From NCBI GenBank assembly GCA_003506275.1, contig DOBD01000211.1, positions 1,841 through 10,452 of the forward strand: a stretch of DNA of 8,612 nucleotides, read 5' to 3'. How positions within the stretch are numbered: position 1 is the first letter of the stretch; every line of letters starts with the position of its first letter. The translations under genes and the position numbers were made by a program. Below, piece after piece: positions 7,429 to 8,612 of this stretch. The DNA comes from Bacteroidales bacterium. GTDB lineage: Bacteria > Bacteroidota > Bacteroidia > Bacteroidales > UBA1402. The notes beneath the pieces are model-generated. The model worked only from the letters and a program-made list of their open reading frames with translations. It was not told the origin of the DNA and ran no database searches.

Positions 7429-7436
7429 TATATTTG
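7429..7436 (+). promoter_or_regulatory. Probable -7 box of the arabinofuranosidase promoter
   Basis: TATATTTG is a full match to TAnnTTTG and faces the gene starting at 7465; transcription would begin near 7443 with a leader of about 22 bases. No TTTG is present at the expected -33 position (near 7405-7408); the nearest TTTG (7413-7416) is only 12 bp away. A gene for sugar use with a poor -33 element would fit control by an activator, but no such regulator is in the window. Confidence 0.5.
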
Positions 7437-7464
7437 ACGGCTATATTCCTAAAACACCGTACAC

Positions 7465-8612
7465 ATGAAAAAAAATCTGACAGCCGCCCTGATGGTCTGG
7501 CTGAGCCTGATGCCCCTCTTGGGCAATGAACCCGACTCGGCTTACTTGTTTGCCTATGCCACCACCAGAAATGCAGGTCACAACGGCCTTCATTACGCCT
7601 GGAGCACCAATGGGCAAGACTGGCAATCGATCGGTCCCGAATACCGTTGGGTTGGTTGTGACTACGGTGCCTGGGGGTCCCAAAAGCGCATGTTGACACC
7701 CTACTTATACCTTGATCAGGAGGGTACCTGGCACAGTGTCTGGAGTGTAAACGAACAGGACCCCGTCATCGCCCATACCACATCGAAAGACTTGATTTAC
7801 TGGAAAGTACAACGTTACCCCGAAGTGGCTTCCGGCCCGTGTCTATTACCCACCATCAGCCGTTCTGGCAACACATATACCCTCAGTTGGCTGACCGAGG
7901 ATCAAGCCTGGTACACCACGACATCCGATTTCAAGGCTTACACGCCTGCCAAAGCAGCCGGTGCCGTTCAACGCGCCGATGCACGTCAAACCGTCACCAT
8001 CAGGGGTGAAGCTCAAACAGGCACCGTGCACAAAGTAGCCTGGACCACCATCAGTAACCTGCTGACATCCTGGCAAGCCACATCCTTCAAATCCCAACTC
8101 CATGCTGAACGCATTACCGACGATGCCACGCGTTTTGACCGCCTGAAACCACTTGAAGTGACCGTCACGGTGGACGCCAACCGTGGGAAAGCCATCAGTG
8201 ACCAACTGATGGGCATCTTCTTCGAAGACATCAGCTATGCAGCAGACGGTGGTTTGTACGCCGAACTCGTTCAAAACCGGGGCTTTGAATACACACCTGC
8301 CGATCACAGAGGTTGGAACAGTCAGACAGCCTGGACAATTAGCAAGGCCAGCGGTTCTTTCACCATCGACACGGTCAAGCCTATTCATACCAATAATAAG
8401 CATTATGCCGTATTGGAGGCTACCTCAACCGGCGTCGGGCTGGTTAACGAAGGCTTTGACGGCATCGCACTCAAACAAGGCGAGAGTTATCGGTTCTCCC
8501 TCTTTGCCAGGGCAGCCAAAGGCTACAATGGCAAACTCACCGTGAGCTTGCTCGATGAAACAGGCAATGTGGTGGCACAAACCGTCACTAAAAATCTCAC
8601 GAACGCCTGGAG
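7465..8612 (+). CDS. Secreted alpha-L-arabinofuranosidase, GH51, 5' part (runs off the window)
   Basis: The open frame continues past the right edge, giving 382 residues of a protein expected to be about 800 long. A signal peptide (residues 1-20, MKKNLTAALMVWLSLMPLLG, no lipobox cysteine) sends it to the periplasm or outside. Residues 25-165 look like about three blades of a GH43-type beta-propeller: GLHYAWSTNGQDWQSIG, then IAHTTSKDLIYWKVQ, then YTLSWLTEDQAWYTTTSDF. The GH51 core begins near 232, with the diagnostic LMGIFFEDISYAADGG and LYAELVQNRGFEY (248-276). Residues about 284-380 resemble a carbohydrate-binding jelly-roll insert (YAVLEATSTGVGLVNEGF, YRFSLFARA), common in bacterial GH51 proteins. 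Both catalytic glutamates lie beyond the window. The enzyme would remove terminal arabinofuranose from arabinan or arabinoxylan. The ATG at 7465 precedes a good signal peptide and follows a -7 box. GH51 assignment is strong; the propeller reading is less sure. Confidence 0.9.
   Translation, partial: MKKNLTAALMVWLSLMPLLGNEPDSAYLFAYATTRNAGHNGLHYAWSTNGQDWQSIGPEYRWVGCDYGAWGSQKRMLTPYLYLDQEGTWHSVWSVNEQDPVIAHTTSKDLIYWKVQRYPEVASGPCLLPTISRSGNTYTLSWLTEDQAWYTTTSDFKAYTPAKAAGAVQRADARQTVTIRGEAQTGTVHKVAWTTISNLLTSWQATSFKSQLHAERITDDATRFDRLKPLEVTVTVDANRGKAISDQLMGIFFEDISYAADGGLYAELVQNRGFEYTPADHRGWNSQTAWTISKASGSFTIDTVKPIHTNNKHYAVLEATSTGVGLVNEGFDGIALKQGESYRFSLFARAAKGYNGKLTVSLLDETGNVVAQTVTKNLTNAW

Noticed and set aside
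7846..8403. Open frame of 185 codons on the minus strand, antisense to the arabinofuranosidase gene
   Set aside because: It lies opposite strongly recognisable GH51 sequence, and its own product shows no family motif.

Overview
The window looks like part of a Bacteroidota chromosome. The evidence is a YtrA-type GntR regulator fused operonically to a split MacB-type ABC exporter with duplicated permeases, three matches to the Bacteroidota -7 promoter box (TAnnTTTG), no Shine-Dalgarno sequence ahead of any start, and a secreted GH51 arabinofuranosidase of the Bacteroides type. The sequence does not allow a call below phylum.

Positions 38-6219 hold six co-oriented genes: a GntR/YtrA regulator, a stand-alone ABC ATPase, two different FtsX/MacB-fold permeases, a periplasmic adaptor (HlyD/MacA type) and a TolC-family outer-membrane channel. 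The first three overlap (4 bp and 20 bp). The next gaps are short: 35 bp, 26 bp, and 64 bp before the channel gene. Together they encode every part of an envelope-spanning exporter: ATPase plus permease pair in the inner membrane, adaptor in the periplasm, channel in the outer membrane. The regulator probably controls the operon. The channel gene also has its own likely promoter. The substrate cannot be read from the sequence; a small toxic molecule, antibiotic or peptide is the family expectation.

Positions 6270-7337 (minus strand) encode an agmatine deiminase (aguA), convergent with the channel gene. It catalyses the agmatine to N-carbamoylputrescine step of putrescine synthesis. No other polyamine gene is in view.

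A 127 bp gap (7338-7464) separates aguA from a divergent gene and carries two outward-facing -7 boxes, placed so that each lies where the other promoter's -33 element should be. From 7465 to the right edge runs the 5' part of a secreted alpha-L-arabinofuranosidase (GH51). It has an N-terminal partial beta-propeller and a carbohydrate-binding-like insert, and its catalytic domain is cut off by the window end.

Most of the region is recognisable biology. The points worth a second look are the hetero-permease split MacB design, the separate promoter for the channel, the interlocked divergent promoters, and the propeller fused to GH51. No RNA genes, insertion sequences, CRISPR arrays or long repeats were seen.
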